Below are positions 5,735 through 6,497 of a DNA stretch of 6,497 nucleotides, piece after piece. The notes below the pieces were generated by a model that saw only the letters and a list, made by a program, of their open reading frames with translations, had not been told where the DNA came from and searched no databases. Both the position numbers and the translations under genes were made by a program. Source of the DNA: DATAYF01 sp036272735 (GTDB lineage Bacteria > Chloroflexota > Ktedonobacteria > Ktedonobacterales > Ktedonobacteraceae); contig DATAYF010000743.1 of NCBI GenBank assembly GCA_036272735.1, forward strand, positions 1 to 6,497, written 5' to 3'. How positions within the stretch are numbered: the stretch's first letter is position 1; every line of letters starts with the position of its first letter.

Positions 5735-5880
5735 CATCCTCCCCCCGGCTAAAGCCGGGAGGATTCCAGTAATCACTTACTGGGTTTCCTGTTTCGCGGA
5801 GTCTTGCCCGGTTTGGTTTTCACCGCACCGGGTCTTACAGACTCTCCCACACCCCCGACAGGCGTTGACTGTGAGTCCCA
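5731..5880 (-). ncRNA. Putative omega-RNA (TnpB guide RNA) region
   Basis: In IS605-type elements, the RNA guide of TnpB is made from the 3' end of tnpB through the right end, and the bases just outside the right end act as the guide. The same layout is present here: tnpB tail, hairpin at 5736-5764, element edge at about 5731. The guide would be the minus strand of about 5711-5730, the last codons of the DUF2961 gene. The inner boundary is arbitrary, and nothing in the sequence shows that the RNA is made. Confidence 0.3.
5736..5764 (-). repeat. Right-end hairpin of the IS605-type element
   Basis: ATCCT (5736-5740) pairs with AGGAT (5760-5764), and CCCGGC (5744-5749) pairs with GCCGGG (5754-5759) around a TAAA loop; CCC at 5741-5743 is bulged. 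An imperfect subterminal palindrome of this kind is the site recognised by TnpA in IS200/IS605 elements, and it also forms the 3' part of the TnpB guide RNA. Here it may additionally terminate transcription of the DUF2961 gene from the other strand. Confidence 0.8.
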
Positions 5881-6497
5881 CAGCAAGAATGTTTTTTGCA
5901 GCGTTAATGTCACGGTCATGCCCGACGCCACATTCGGGGCAGGTCCAATGACGAACATCAAGGGAAAGCGAGTCGAGAATATGTCCACAATCAAAACACC
6001 GTTTGGAGGACGGATACCAATGGTCAATCTTGACCACAGTACGGCCATACCATGCGGCTTTGTAGGACAAAAGGGACGACATCCTCCGACCAGCCCACAT
6101 CACTGATGGCTTTGCTCAGACTGCCATCCTTGACCATGTTCTTGACGGCCAACGACTCAACACATACGACTTGGTTTTCACGTATGAGTCTGGTCGAAAG
6201 TTGGTGCGAGGCGCATCACGACGCCTGTCAGCGATACGGGCATGAATACGGGCGACCTTGAGGCACGCCTTTTTGCGGTTCTTCGAGCCCTTTTTCTTCC
6301 TGGCATGTCGGATCTTCGCCTTTGCGAGCTTCCTCTCATCCTGGTGAAAGAACTTGGGGTTGCCTACAACTTCACCAGAAGACGAGCACCACAAAGGATT
6401 TCAAACCGAGATCAGCCCCAATCGTGTTCTCTGTTTGAGGAAAGTGGGCAATGTCTTCTTCCACGAGGATACTGATGAAGTAGCGATCAGCACCGTC
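5777..6497 (-). pseudogene. tnpB: Frameshifted tnpB (RNA-guided nuclease of IS605-type element), 5' end outside window
   Basis: Four frame segments join into one TnpB. 6497-6384 encodes ADRYFISILVEEDIA and GADLGLKSFVVL, with the first RuvC aspartate at 6411-6413. An extra base near 6383 shifts into SSGEVVGNPKFF through ARIADRRRD (6382-6215). A lost base near 6214 shifts into ASHQLSTRLIRENQVVCVESLAVKNM, with the RuvC glutamate at 6156-6158, through SDVGWSE (to 6084). A further net +1 change within 6068-6083 leads to LSYKAAWYGRTVVKIDHWYPSSKRCFDCG and the zinc ribbon (CFDC, CPEC), then DRDINAAKNIL, with the last RuvC aspartate at 5909-5911, and the stop at 5777. All D/E/D and zinc residues remain, so decay is recent unless the shifts are sequencing errors. 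As read, no functional nuclease can be made without three frame corrections. Confidence 0.88.

Larger units (their letters stand above)
5731..6497 (-). mobile_element. IS200/IS605-type element, right-end portion
   Basis: The element lies on the minus strand and continues beyond the window. Its downstream end is at about 5731-5765: the minus strand runs from the tnpB stop through a GC-rich hairpin to GGAGGATGTCAA. TCAA is the type of end tetranucleotide seen at the right end of IS605-family elements (IS608 is the known case), which places the likely boundary at 5731. No tnpA is seen; it could lie outside the window or be missing, as in tnpB-only elements. Because IS605-family elements do not duplicate their target, no repeat is expected at this edge. 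Confidence 0.75.

Noticed and set aside
5804..6475. Plus-strand frames across the transposon (5804-6106, 6052-6261, 6242-6475)
   Set aside because: They are antisense to recognisable TnpB motifs and have no independent coding signs.

Overview
The window looks like accessory DNA from a free-living bacterium with many insertion sequences. The coding content suggests a Ktedonobacteria/Chloroflexota-like soil organism: a large secreted DUF2961 (GH172-type) protein, small housekeeping-accessory enzymes, and IS200/IS605-type tnpB in two stages of decay. That assignment is an inference from gene style. No rRNA, tRNA or other taxonomic marker is present.

Layout from left to right. (1) 1-139 holds two long perfect palindromes (54 and 58 bp) that share an identical 18-bp centre but have unrelated arms. 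The second starts on the stop codon of the next gene. (2) 137-1030 (-) encodes an endonuclease/exonuclease/phosphatase (EEP) family protein with all family motifs. (3) 1031-1577 has no credible gene. It holds a 26-bp stem-loop whose wobble pairs make sense only as a plus-strand transcript. (4) A strong extended -10 promoter at 1578-1607, overlapped by an inverted repeat, precedes a small GGQ release-factor-like protein (1664-2047). (5) The last ~60 codons of a tnpB gene (2053-2235) are stranded between this gene and a DinB-fold gene (2254-2727). (6) 2728-3214 is a non-coding gap. It contains a good promoter (2850-2878), a possible ~330-nt leader, and a 12-nt stretch fully complementary to the usual 16S rRNA 3' end that is not attached to the main start codon. 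(7) 3215-5734 encodes an 839-residue exported DUF2961 protein. It keeps the paired catalytic-glutamate motifs of GH172 and contains two copies of a beta-rich domain. (8) 5731-6497 is the right-hand part of an IS605-type element on the minus strand. Its end hairpin abuts the DUF2961 gene and appears to supply that gene's stop codon. Its tnpB carries three frameshifts but keeps all catalytic motifs, and it runs off the window.

The genes do not form one pathway. The release-factor-like gene and the DinB gene may be co-transcribed across the tnpB scar. The DUF2961 gene looks like an independent secreted glycan-degradation unit. The most interesting signals are the twin palindromes, the leader of the DUF2961 gene, the duplicated domain in that protein, and the transposon end fused to its 3' end, where any omega-RNA guide would match the DUF2961 gene itself. 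No complete new defence or mobile system is visible.
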